40,000 bases of DNA from Bigelowiella natans CCMP2755 (GCA_000320545.1 ADNK01000994.1:1-40000); one strand, 5' to 3'. Counted from the stretch's first letter, positions 10,341 through 22,028 are shown. A program made the numbers and translations. Notes: a model not told the origin generated them from the letters alone.

Positions 10341-11688
10341 TTGTACTAGACATTAGCGGTGGTTGAGGTGGGGTAGTGGTGGTAATCTGTGTCCGATTGA
10401 TGGTTTGTTGTCGGTCGTAGGTATGTTCCTCCTGATAAGGACCCATGGGCAATCCTGTAAAGCAAAGTAAAGTTGTTTTGCGACTCTTAACAATAGTGTT
10501 GTCCGCCTTCTTCCTTATTACTATTGGATTGCACGCACATAGCAGTAGCACGATACTCCGCCATAGCGTACTGTCTGCAGGGCTTCTTCTCTAAAAATCT
10601 TCCAGCATCTATTGCCTTTCTAGCTTCTATCGGAAGCTTCGCCGATGAGTCATCGCGTCTAATCTCCTCATGCGCAGTGCGCGCAGTGCATGCTCCCGCC
10701 CCATCCATCAGTCTAGCAGTGCCGAATTAGACTGTTCAGTGCGGTGGTACGTGAGTGAGCTGGCGCAGCTCCATCCGCAAGCCATTAATCTAGCAATGCA
10801 TGCTAGCAGGCGTGCGTAAACCTGGAAATGCGACGAGCCTATCGCATGCAGCATGCCATGCTCTCTAGCTCTGCTAGCTAGCTAGCACTCCTTCTGCACT
10901 TCGATGTGCGTGCTAGCGTGAGGCATAAGACGAGGCATGCGGTCTACATGTAGCTGCACGTACGTGGCAAACAAATTGGTGGATGAAGATGCTAAAATGC
11001 GCGCATGCATCGCTGATCGACGATACGATGTCGCCGCGATCGACGCACAGCGCTGGAGCGGCAACGGTGGGATAGCTAGATAGACACAGATCATGTCACG
11101 TGTGTCTAGGTGTTGCGAATGCATGCATGTATGAGTCATCACGTGCATCACATGCCACGAATGCGCCTGTATGTCCATCATGCTAGCATGGTAGCTACGC
11201 AAGCTAGCAAGCTAGCAAGCGCCAACGCAAGTGCAATGATGCAACTGATGGGCATAGCAGCCCTGTGGCCATTCATTGTGAACAATGCTAGCAATGGTAC
11301 AGCTTCCATCATCAGTCTACTATGGATAGGACACTTCTAGTGTTGCTTGCAATGTGAAAGGCAGTGAGCAGAGAGCACGACCTAGCGACCTCGGACCACT
11401 TGCTCATCTACGTCATGGCCTTGCACACAAAGATTGAGGACACATCGCTCGCCGTTGCGATGCACTGCATGAACTCGTGTCCACGCACGTAGAATTTCAA
11501 AATCAGCGCATCGACAATGTGAAAACGCTTGATGCAAAGTCACTGGCGGCTCATCCTCATTGTCTTTTTCAAGTTTCAAAGTTTTGCTTAACGGAGCGGC
11601 TGCCAACAATCTAGCTATAAAAGCTACGTTGTCTTCGAAGCACTGTCTCCTCCTCAGCAGGGGCAGCAGCTACAGCTTCGCTTTGGTC
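10341..11688. other. Spacer with a repeat island (about 10740-11340), no convincing gene
   Basis: From about 10740 to 11340 the sequence is built from a few words: TGCATG, GCATGC, CTAGCTAGCTAG, TGCTAGC. Open frames here (for example 10882-11202 minus) are His/Met/Ala-rich by-products of CAT/ATG/GCA words and are not called. The last 300 bp before the coiled-coil stop codon look like ordinary 3' flank. Confidence 0.5.
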
Positions 11689-13293
11689 CTAACTGTTGCC
11701 CGCAGTGGCTTCGGTGTTCTCCGTTCCCTTGGAGCTGCTCTCGCTAAAGAGTGCAGCATTTTCCTTCTGCGTCCTCCTAGCTTCTTCCCTGCGTGCCTCG
11801 AGGGCCGCCTGTCGTGCCTCGTCTTTCTCTTTCTTCTCCTTGGCCAAAGCATCTTGCCGTGCCTTGAAGGCACTGTGATTCTCCTGGGCCAGCAGCTCGC
11901 GCTCCTTCTTCTTTTCTTCCTCTGCGCGTTTTTTTGCCTCCTCGATCTCTTTCTCTTTGGCTTCTCTCTCAGCCTTGATTGCGAGGGCGTTCTCTTCCTG
12001 TCGCTGTCGTGCCTCCTCCTTTCGCCTTTCTAATGCCTCCTTCTTTCTCTGCTCTTTGAGCTGTTTTTCCTTCTCGAGCTCTCGTTGCTTTGCAGCAAAT
12101 GCGTTGGCCTGATCACTAGCAACACGCTCGCGCTGTTTTCTCCTTTCTTCCTCTGCGCGTTTTTTCGCCTCTTCAATCTCTTTCTCCTTAGCTTCTTTCT
12201 CAGCCTTGATTGCGAGGGCGTTCTCTTCCTGTCGCTGTCGTGCCTCCTCCTTTCGCCTTTCTAATGCCTCCTTCTTTCTCTGCTCTTTGAGCGCCTTCTC
12301 AGCCTCCATTTCCTTCTTCTTCTGGGCGAACTTCTTGGCGTTCTCCTCGGCGATGCGGCGCCGCTCTTCCTCCTTCTGGGCCTCCACGCGTTTTTTCGCC
12401 TCTTCAATCTCTTTCTCCTTAGCTTCTTTCTCAGCCTTGATTGCGAGGGCGTTCTCTTCCTGTCGCTGTCGTGCCTCTTCCTTTCGCCTTTCTAATGCCT
12501 CCTTCTTTCTCTGCTCTTTGAGCGCCTTCTCAGCCTCCATTTCCTTCTTCTTCTGGGCGAACTTCTTGGCGTTCTCCTCGGCGATGCGGCGCCGCTCTTC
12601 CTCCTTCTGGGCCTCCACGCGTTTTTTCGCCTCTTCAATCTCTTTCTCCTTAGCTTCTTTCTCGGCCTTGATTGCGAGGGCGTTCTCTTCCTGTCGCTGT
12701 CGTGCCTCTTCCTTTCGCCTTTCTAATGCCTCCTTCTTTCTCTGCTCTTTGAGCGCCTTCTCAGCCTCCATTTCCTTCTTCTTCTGGGCGAACTTCTTGG
12801 CGTTCTCCTCGGCGATGCGGCGCCGCTCTTCCTCCTTCTGGGCCTCCAAGCGCTTCTTCGTCTCTGCAGCCTCACGCTCTGCAGCTTCTTTCTCTTCTTG
12901 CTCCCGCTTTCGCCTCTGTTTCTGTTGTTCCAAAAGCTCTTGCTTCCTCTGCTTCGCCGCTTCCTCTTTTGCTTTAGCTGCAAGCTTCTCTTGCTGAGCC
13001 TTTTCCTCTTTCACTTTTGCTACCTCGCGCGCGCGCTCCTCTTGCACGGCGCGCGCCTCGTTCTTGCGCTTCTCTAGCTCCTCGAGCTTGTGCTTCTCCA
13101 TTTCAGCTTTGTGCCGTTCGGCCTCCTCCCTCTTTGCTTTCCACCTGTGCGTGCATATCGTCGTGAAGGGCATCAGTGAGGTTGTTCTTGTTGATTATTA
13201 TGATGGTGATGATGAGTTGACGATACATGACGAAGCCCCTAGAGATGATGGCAACAGAGTTGATAGAATATTGTACACACGAAAATACTGCAT

Positions 13294-13364
<71 letters not shown>

Positions 13365-13808
13365 ATATTAGCATTGAAGGGGGGGAGAGGATAGAATATC
13401 ACCTTGCATGAGACGCATTGGCCGCTGCCCGACGAGCTGCCTCTTTTTCCTCTGCCAGCTTCTTCGCGTGCTCCTTCCGTTGCTCTTCCTCTTCTGCTGC
13501 CTGCGTGTAGTGTGTGTATACACATGATATATGGTGATACGTTCAACTCATTATGCGTGTTTGTATGTATGTGTGTGTGTGTGTCATAGGTCATAAAAAG
13601 AGGGAAGGAGGGAAAACCTTTCTCCGATCCTCTTGCTGCTTCTCTTTCAACATCCGTGCCCTTTCCTCCCGCTCTCGTTTCTAAGAGGAGGAATACGATG
13701 ATGGTCATTCTCAGCTGCCAATCTCATGCATAGTTAGTCACGATGAATAACACTGATGATATCAGATATCAGGAAGAGGAAGCACTAAGCCTATGGAATG
13801 GGAAACCA

Positions 13809-13864
<56 letters not shown>

Positions 13865-14434
13865 CGGGGGAGGTGGAAGGGGTGAAGAAGACCTTCTGCT
13901 CCTCCCTTAGCTTGATAGCTTCCTTCTCTTGCCTTTCTCGCTCAAGCTGCGCCTCGCGCACCTTGGATGTGATTATTGTTATGATGAGAAGGACCGTTAA
14001 CAGCAGCATCGACGAAGAAGAAAAAGAGATTCAATTAGCGAAAGAGACGACTCTTCCTCCACCCTCTCCCCAGGTATGGACCACTTTCCCAACCTTCTTT
14101 GCCCTTGCCTTTTGCCTTGCAGCCGCTTCTTCCCTCTGACGCTTCTTCGCCTCCTCGGCCATCTACGAGGGGAAAAGATGGAAGGACAAAAAGAGTAGGA
14201 GATTATTAAACGATACTTAATAACGTGCCATAATGCGTACCACGCAGCTCTCAAAGAATCCCAAAAATATAAACTAACAGCGATTGTATACACCTTTTCC
14301 TTCTCTTTCTCGCGCTCCTTTGCCTCGCGCATACGTCTCTGTGTGTGAAGGGGGGGGAGGGGGGGCGAGGGAGCGTATATCTAGATTATTTCTATTGTCG
14401 TATCCTTTGTCGCAGCTTCTTCTGGATATGTCTA

Positions 14435-14487
<53 letters not shown>

Positions 14488-15093
14488 GCCACCAGGAAGA
14501 GTGCACGGCTAGAGCCTTTCGCCTTTATTCGTTCAGGTTGTGCGCCGACCGCTTCGGCCGCCTTTTCGAATCCAGCAGTCTTTTTATTGGTATGGGGAGG
14601 GCGAAAGAGTTTTATGGAGGTGAGGGGGGGGAGTGTGGATGAACAGACTATGAGAAAGATCCCTTTCGCTTAAATCAGTGTCACCCATTGGTGAAACGCA
14701 TCAATTAATTATCAACCGTAAAAGTATGTGTTAAGAGTAGTAGCGCACCAAGTGTTTGATCGATTTCTTAGGCCCTTTCACCGCTGTTTTGGGCTTCGAC
14801 TCACTGTCAGTAGATCCGGCGCTGTTAGATCTACAAAAATGTATGCGCATATGTATGTGCGTGTATGGCTCTTCAACGTGAATAAGGTTTCCGTCAAGTA
14901 TCGCCGGAAGCTTGAAATGGAAGGAGTAATTACATACCGACAAGCGAGCACAAAGAACAAATATGGATTCAATCGCAAAAATCGAAGGAGAAGCGTACGA
15001 TTCTGATGTGCCTCCCTTAAGCTTTAACTTGCGTCCACGTCGAGGCCTTCTTGCCACAGCGAGCATGGGATCTTCCTCCTCCTTAACCTCGAA
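11689..15093 (-). CDS. Long charged coiled-coil protein with 77-residue repeats (5' end uncertain)
   Basis: Ten exons (minus) join in phase: 14999-15093, 14749-14830, 14493-14579, 14294-14338, 14094-14162, 13893-13961, 13618-13680, 13403-13500 and a large last exon 11689-13144; upstream exons may be missing. Nearly the whole product is Lys/Glu/Arg/Ala helix, for example RKEHAKKLAEEKEAARRAAA, as in MAP7-like or trichohyalin-like proteins, but no specific family was recognised. The last exon carries five 77-residue units (11735-12858). Near the N-terminal side of the visible part is ARRPRRGRKLKLK, an AT-hook-like or nuclear/microtubule-binding basic patch. A cytoskeletal or scaffold role is an inference from composition only. 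The exon at 14493-14579 is supported by phase and open frame alone. No start codon was settled: ATG at 15066 is one option. Confidence 0.7.
11735..12858 (-). repeat. Tandem array of 231-bp (77-residue) coiled-coil units
   Basis: Unit boundaries, 5' to 3' on the minus strand: 12628-12858, 12397-12627, 12166-12396, 11935-12165 and a divergent fifth unit of about 200 bp. The anchor TTGATTGCGAGGGCG (plus strand) recurs at 11975, 12206, 12437 and 12668, exactly 231 bp apart. Units one to three differ by only a few bases; units four and five diverge in their N-terminal half. Seventy-seven residues equals eleven heptads, so the array keeps the coiled-coil register. Confidence 0.95.
13298..13360. repeat. 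(CT)n-(GT)n compound microsatellite in an intron of the coiled-coil gene
   Basis: About sixteen CT units followed by about sixteen GT units. Another intron of the same gene holds (CA)n-(GA)n at 13808-13861 and a third holds a pure (TA)n tract at 14441-14484. Confidence 0.95.
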
Positions 15094-15715
15094 CTTGGTG
15101 AGAAGATTTTTTCTACAAGCGGGGATGCGTTAAATCGATTCCAAATTTTAAAGTATGTGAGATTCCTTTACATCGAGTTGCGTCGCCCAGCCATGAGAAT
15201 TTTTCCAAAGCCCGAAAAGCTTCCTTTTAATCCGGTTCTCTGATAATCACTTTGTTGATCAGAGAATAATATCTGCCTCATGTGTTGTCCCATGGATTTC
15301 AGCGTGCAACTATGCTCTTCCTCTATACTCATGCATTGGTATATGTGCTTGTCAAATCGATGAGATAGGGCTGCAGTGTTTCCTTTTCCTTTCCTCTATT
15401 CAAACTGGCTATCCATAAAATCCTCCGAACCCAAAAATTGTACAGTTGTTGGAAGATATCATATTATATCTTCCACAGGAAACGCCAAAAATACCCACTT
15501 TAGCTTATGACTAACCAAAGATTTTCGATGTGAGAATATTGGTGTATTTTATCACGTTCAAATCATCAAAAACCTTCGAACCTAACATGATAAAGAACCG
15601 TGCGGCTCAAAGATGTGCGTGGGCGCGTGCGCCACACGCCATCTCTGAGAACATCTCACGTTTCTGCATCACGTCACGTTTTGGCCCACATCAAACTCTA
15701 TTTGCACGTGGGTAG
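15094..15715. other. Spacer between divergent genes
   Basis: AT-richer than its neighbours. No exon could be supported on either strand. It should contain the 5' exons or promoter of the coiled-coil gene (minus) and the start of the Cys-rich gene (plus). Confidence 0.35.
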
Positions 15716-16891
15716 GAAATGTATTGTTTACAACTTCTGCTCAAGGTGTAGGAAGGACGGGAGGGAGGTGACGGAAGAAAGAGGAGGACGAGGGGAGGAA
15801 CTACCTGCTGATTTGGTTGATGAGTTGATAGAAAACCCGGTAATTTTTGGTAAAATCATCGAAAATTCCCCTCGACTCACCGGGTGCAGTCATACCCACG
15901 GAACTGTAGCTCCAAGTTCAGAACAAGGACACTTTTTCCTTTCCGAGGAATGGTAACAATCCATGATTTTGGTTCAATGCGACGTGGAAGGAAACAAAAA
16001 AAGCGGGGAAAACCAAAGCATTTAGCAGTTACGAAGGTTTGACTACTCCTGAATATTTTAAGTTGTCTCAAGCATACAGTTCCCGATTTCTGTCCTGATT
16101 TTTTAGAGGCACATTGCCACATTACACGGATCCGAAGACGTTTGTGCAGTTTCGTTGGCCTTACTAGATAAAAGATTTTAGATGTTTTTGTAATACTTTC
16201 CATTTTTTCGGATAATTAAAATCAAATTTTGTTGAACGAGAGAATTACCAAATTAAGAATTTCTTTTAGTACATATTGGTTGGAAGCGATGCAAAATATG
16301 GACTAATTTTGAAATCTAAACTGGACGAGTTGTTGATCCTGGAGCTCCCTGAACGGCTTGCCTCGCCAGCAGGTAAACAGTTTCCCCAGTGCCAAAAAGC
16401 TTATACTCTGCATGCAGAAACACATACCATTCATAAGATAGGGAAATTGACGGAAACATCGTTTTCTTTGCAATATCATCAAACTTTTTGTGTTAACTGC
16501 GATAATATGTTTTAACTGACTAAATTGCTTGGCTGAAGTAGAAATGGAGTACGCAATTCAACAGCTGCAAGATGAGAATGAATATGAGTTGTACGAAGGA
16601 CGACCCGGAAGGCTGAAGTTTCTATTAGAAACTTTCTACTCTAAATTAGATTCGAAGCTCCCTTATGAGATGATCTTTCTGATTGTATCATTTGACAACG
16701 ATTCATCGATTTGCTTCGAGTGCCAAAAAGTGCTGCCTATCTATGAACTCGCCATGGCGGACAATGGACCTATGTTCAAATGCAGCGGTAGTGGGTATAT
16801 ATGTGTACCATGCCTAAGATCAACCATCGGGTTTTCCTTCTGTAAAGACAGTGAATATAAAGAGAGCAAAGTCGTCTTGGCAATTTCTTGA
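15716..16891 (+). CDS. Cys-rich protein of unknown function, weakly F-box-like (5' end uncertain)
   Basis: Three exons agree in phase: 15716-15839, 16270-16372 and 16542-16891, ending in TGA. The first contains a CSRC pair followed by an acidic/basic stretch and LPADLVDELIENP; the second starts YILVGSDAKYGLILKSKLDE; the third holds LPYEMIFLIVSF, which resembles the LPxELxxxIxxF core of an F-box, then CFEC, 19 residues, C, six residues and CVPC, a spacing that could bind one zinc ion. The codon use and base composition are AT-richer than in neighbouring genes. I did not recognise the family; the F-box reading is a weak resemblance. The upstream end is open: a CxxC exon without its own ATG suggests further 5' exons. 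Reading on past 16891 in another frame gives no clear exon. Confidence 0.45.
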
Positions 16892-17819
16892 TTTCTTGAA
16901 AGCTATATACGATGCTGAAGATCTGGTTAACTATAAGGTGATCATCATTGGAAAACTATTATCGCACTACAACATACAAGTTCGAATGTGCTATTTGTTT
17001 AGTTTGTCTTACAGAAGTGAAAAAATGACAAGAAATAAAAATCTTCAGTCCAAAATTTTAATGGAAGCTTACAGATTGTACAGATAAATTCCAATTTGAA
17101 TCATATTTTAAACATACAGAATATCCATGTGTACAACATGTAAATGCATGTCTATTGATCCAAGCAGCTCTACACTGTCCAGAAAAACCAATCTGTTGGC
17201 AATAAATGAGCAGCGGTATATCGTCAGTACCTAATGACAGATTCTATAATACTTAGATCATATCATTTCATGCCGACATATTAAGTCCTGCAAACACCTT
17301 CATGAGAAAATTTCAATTTTAAGCAGAGTTAGGAATTTAAATATCACATAGGATGTATTACGATGTGCACATACTGAGTCATTCGGCCATATATGTGCAT
17401 AGAAACGCCTGCGGCGTAAATTCAATGCACCGCGCATGCTTCATACGGACAACGTAAAATGCCTACTACATGTACATAATTGTATGTACATGTGCATGTG
17501 TGTGCAAATGTGTAGATGCATGATACTCTGTCTCTGTCAAGCATTCCATACGTGCATCTCAACAAGCACATGCGTTCACATGTTGCAATGCTGCACTACC
17601 TGTGCACAGCTAATGTGCCACACATGTGTGTTGACACTAGAGCCCGTTACGCCCAAGCTAGTAGCAAGTGTCTTGTGCGCATGCAGCATCATCATGACGA
17701 CATACATCGTACCACTCTAGTACTGAATGTCTAGATGCATTTAAATAGCCTTGGCTGATCACGTGTCAATGACATTCGACGCATCCAGCACGAACCTGTA
17801 ACACTGGCGGGTGGTGGCT
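16892..17819. other. AT-rich flank, then repeat island (about 17340-17760)
   Basis: Up to about 17340 the sequence is AT-rich with no supported exon. From 17340 on it turns into a repeat island with TGTACATGTGCATGTGTGTG-like alternating purine/pyrimidine runs and TGCATG words. The frames 17436-17720 and 17516-17734 are His/Cys/Met-rich by-products of these words. Confidence 0.45.
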
Positions 17820-18521
17820 TCACATTGGGGCAGTTGAAAGGAGACTGTGTGCCATCACAGGAAAAGAAAGTGTGTGCACAGAATTCCATGACGTTTTCTG
17901 CCAACTAGCCAAGCTAGCAAGGGCACTGCTACACGTCACTTCGCGTGTGATCGATCCACTTCTGCACTTCATCGTCTCATCGCTAGATCGTCTCTCGTTT
18001 GTTCTGTGATGCCGCTTGGCAACAGTGTCCTTTTTCATGCGCCATTTTGCTTTGAAACCTTCACAATGTTGGTGAGACCCTTTGGGGTGCCAAACTTGAG
18101 GCTGCAACTCCTTCACTCTCTGGATCGAGGTTTGCTTTGCTTTCCACAAAAAACTTTGACAATGTTTTGCGACATCGGTTGAACAAGCTTCTTTGCACAC
18201 CTTGCTACAGCCTTGCTCAAAGGTGTCTGGATGTGTGACAAGTGCCAGAGCCTGCTCATCATCAGCTTCAAAGTCTGCCTTGTTCTCCGCCAGCCAAACG
18301 ATCGAAGCCTCACAACGCTTCCACACGTCCAATGTCATCACGTCACGAACAATTGCCCAACGTGAAGCTGTCACCCAAGGTCCCATGCACGTCCCACGAA
18401 ACAATTCTTCCATCGCAGCAATGTTTGGCTCACTTTTGTCAGCGAGTGCTTCGTTTGTGGTTTCAAAATTGTTTGATTGTGATGGCATGAATTGAAGCTG
18501 TTTTGTCTTCGTCATTGCCAA
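17820..18521 (-). CDS. Hypothetical 233-aa ORF
   Basis: A single uninterrupted frame from ATG at 18521, starting MAMTKTKQLQF. Its amino-acid mix is balanced (not a low-complexity by-product), with acidic and Trp-containing helices such as ASIVWLAENKADFEADDEQA, a cysteine/histidine run C-x3-C-x3-C-x7-H-C near the middle, and a basic His-rich stretch after it. No family was recognised. It sits among repeat islands, far from the intron-rich genes, and lacks introns, so it may belong to a mobile or lineage-specific repeated family. The last 40 or so residues look less protein-like, so the true stop or a splice site may lie earlier. Being open and compositionally normal is the only evidence. Confidence 0.4.
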   Translation of the reverse strand: MAMTKTKQLQFMPSQSNNFETTNEALADKSEPNIAAMEELFRGTCMGPWVTASRWAIVRDVMTLDVWKRCEASIVWLAENKADFEADDEQALALVTHPDTFEQGCSKVCKEACSTDVAKHCQSFLWKAKQTSIQRVKELQPQVWHPKGSHQHCEGFKAKWRMKKDTVAKRHHRTNERRSSDETMKCRSGSITREVTCSSALASLASWQKTSWNSVHTLSFPVMAHSLLSTAPM

Positions 18522-19275
18522 GTTGCATTGATGTGTGCTTCACTTTTCACCAACACCTAGTTCAAAATGCCAAAATTGTCTTTGAGGAATTTGGGAATGC
18601 CCAAACAAAGCAAAGATGTCCAGTTCGGCCATGCAAATCCATGGAAATCCATTGTGCGCGTGTGTGTGTCGCTATCCCTCCTCCTCTAATCTCCGATGTG
18701 CATCTGCATGGTTGTGGGCGTGCTTTGTGGAAATCTTCACCGTGCCGTTCCAATTTTTGCTGATCGAGGGAATCCATCCAAGCGACACTCCAGAACCCTT
18801 TTTTATAATTGTTGAACCAAATCCATGTCGTCATTCCTATGTGCATTGGGATTTTTGTGAAAATACTAATATTGTAAAAATGCAGGTGATATTTTTTTCG
18901 CGACAAGTTTTTGACATGAAGATTTCCTGTTGTCCATGACCGTTTCTGTTGCACGAAGGTAACGCCTGCTCTGCTTGTCGCACAAGCGCTCGAAAGCGAA
19001 TAGTTTCGTCGAGGCATTCTTCTCAACCAGCCTGGTATGTGCCCTCCCTGAACAAGATTCAACACAAAGCAGAGATCTCTTCCGTACCCTCGGTGGAAGA
19101 CCGTCTTAAGAATATCTTACAACATGAACGATTTCGCAGCGGGAATATCTCGCATCCTTTTGTTTGCTCGTAGTGCTCATCTCCTCTCCTTTCTGCTTCC
19201 AACGTAGGAAGAATCAGTAAGGCGCCGAAAATCCGAAGAACGGTTCTGTTGCATCCCCTATAAGTTTAGGAAAGG
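18522..19275. other. Spacer with one exon-like segment
   Basis: Mostly unassigned. A segment at about 19065-19173 (+), containing SVPSVEDRLKNILQHERFRS, reads like a coding exon but ends in TAG and could not be joined in phase to the gene that starts at 19276. It may be 5' leader, an alternative exon or the tail of another gene. Confidence 0.35.
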
Positions 19276-19399
19276 ATGGATCACACCCAATTGAACGCCT
19301 TTATCGACTTGGTATCCCATGCAGGAGGCAAATGTTCACTTCATTGTGGACATGTACTCGTCAGCTTAGCATTGCGTCTCGCTTATGCGTACACACATA

Positions 19400-19438
<39 letters not shown>

Positions 19439-19520
19439 TCACACGCACATACACACGCACACAAAGACGCACGCACACCCATATGTAGCTATACAGAGAC
19501 CGTGTGCGCTTTATCTCTCC

Positions 19521-19565
<45 letters not shown>

Positions 19566-19977
19566 AACTTTATTCATGCAAACGTACGGTAGCCTTCCCG
19601 GCCTGCGAGTAGAGGCTACGGCTTCACCCAGTCTCACCATCGATCTCCCCTAGCGACAGCAGCACAGCATAGTATAAGAGGAAGAGGCAATACGGGAGTC
19701 TTCCTCGGACCAAGTGAGTTTCTGTCTATATCGCCATTCTATCGATCGTCTGCATGCAAATAAATTCCACTCCGCCACCATCTGAGATCTTCTGTCAATC
19801 TCTCCTCCCCTCCTCGTCGGATATTCAGAACCGGACCGATTTGCACCCCCAGCGCGTGTTATTCAAACTTCAAATGATGGCACGCAGTGGCACAGCTATG
19901 GTATGTTCGTAGTACAAAAGAGACATGTGGCCACGCGTGTGAATGTGCTTCTACTATATATGTCAGTGTGTGAGAGG

Positions 19978-20015
<38 letters not shown>

Positions 20016-20183
20016 TGTAACGAAGACCACATTATTGTATAACACTTATTTACTGCTCGCAATCAGACTATAGACACTCACGAGTAGACAAGATCAATAA
20101 TACGTTAGAGAATGCAAGGTCATACAGAAATTGTACACTCAAATTTTATTTATACAAAGATAATGAAAGAGAGAAGGGAAAGG

Positions 20184-20239
<56 letters not shown>

Positions 20240-21022
20240 AACGTGTGCGTGTGCGTGTGCAATACGCATGTATAAACCAATTCATCTATTCCCCGCATCC
20301 CCAACACTAATTGCCTTTCCCCACCCCCAAGCAACAACTGAGAGAAGAATTCGACCCAATTTAGGTTGAAACCAAGGCCAGCAGACTTACATGCAATGGC
20401 AAAGCTCAAGTGCAAAGGAGGTAGCTTTACGAAGGAGGAGGACGAGGAGGAGGAGGAGGAGAAGGAATAATGGAACTAGTCATTAGCTCATTTTCCTTCG
20501 CCAACATCAAGAATAAATAGATGATTTATGCCTTCACGCTCTCGATGATATTCACCAATTATCACAGGGAAAGAGGAGCCGGGAACGTTATCATACACGC
20601 GGCCACAATTTCGATGCGGCAGACATTATGATCCTGAGGTCTTCCCCCCCCCCCCCTCCTCCCCTCCCCCCTCCCCCCTCTTAAACCTTATCTCACAAAT
20701 TCCACTCCCTCCCCGACGCCTACTTTTTCAGATCGCGCCCAAGAAATCAGATCTGCCAAGCGATATTATGCAAAAGCTCGAGTTGTGACGACACCATTTA
20801 ATTAGAAACGATCTAGAAAGAAATCGCGAAGAGGCATGACATTCACGCACACATGATGAAACTCAGGTCTGGAAGCCTGGTATAGGCTGCGATGCGGAGG
20901 AAGGCAATGAAGGTATATGCCGCCGGTGGGACAACTGTTGGCATCATTGATTGAAGACATGAATTCCTTCTTTTATGGATAGACTTTGCGCTCGCTTACT
21001 AACACGCTACTACACCACTTCC

Positions 21023-21072
<50 letters not shown>

Positions 21073-21928
21073 CTTATATATGTTTGTGTGTGTGTATGTG
21101 TGTGTATGTGTGTGTAAGATGTATGCTTTTCTTGGTTTTCTTGGTCCCCGAATCGAACAACTACTCATCATCCAATGGTTTCCATGCCCTTCTGCTGCCC
21201 AGGCTGAGCGCGATATGCAGCACGCCCGGAAAGAACTACGACGGCGCCAATTCGAGGTCGATCGAAGGCAGGGCTATATGAAGAGACACCACAAGGAAGG
21301 AGTCTTGCAACTAGACAAACCTGACTTCAACGACTCGCAGATGTACGGTGAAATTAGATTATTGCGGCTATCAATAATTTTTGGGTTTCCTATGGCGGCG
21401 TGTCGCTTGAAAGAGGCATTCGCCGAAATTCTGATGTGTTACCGTGGAAAGTGGGCGCGTATCTCGCCCATGATTTTTCATATTTCGGGAGAAATCGTAC
21501 GTGTGAAGGCTGTGAAAGTAGCTTGTGTTTGTGTGTTTGGGGTGTGTATGTGTGCGTGTGTATGTAGAATACATGTCGTATAGACGATATATGGTGAGTG
21601 AAGTAGAATTCGTTTGTTCCACAGCTTTAATGAGCAGTCTAAGATAAATGAAAACTACATGAAGGTCAGTATCAGCAACAACGGTCGCCGTTATCGTGAA
21701 TAAGAATATATGCAAAAGTGAAGGCTTTTCCTCTCCCTCTTTCGATCTCTCTCTCTCCTCTCCCTCCTTCTCTACTATGCATATACTCGCGCACGCACAG
21801 GTCTGAAGTAACATATTTTCGTTAGACACGGAGCATCCAATCAAGTATGAGATCGCAGAACATCGTTAGTAACGCCAAGACTTACTCGTTCAAAGGTACT
21901 GGTGCAATTTGGCTGCTGATTTGATTAC

Positions 21929-21970
<42 letters not shown>

Positions 21971-21986
21971 GCGGTGCGCACCGTGC

Positions 21987-22028
<42 letters not shown>

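Noticed and set aside
11935-12858. Regular repeat array as a possible CRISPR
   Set aside because: Units are 231 bp, contiguous, coding and without spacers.
12206-12997. 263-codon plus-strand frame, Ser/Ala/Phe repeats
   Set aside because: It is the exact reverse complement of the coiled-coil repeats and is explained by their codon pattern.
13103-13708. 201-codon minus-strand frame
   Set aside because: It runs through two introns including CA/GA microsatellite (poly His-Thr and Glu-Arg); only its embedded exons are coding, in another frame.
18562-19065. 167-codon minus-strand frame
   Set aside because: Irregular composition, no recognisable segment, and it overlaps an exon-like stretch only at one end; open frame alone is not enough.
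19400-19500. His/Thr-rich frames over CA repeats
   Set aside because: Translation of a dinucleotide repeat in an intron.
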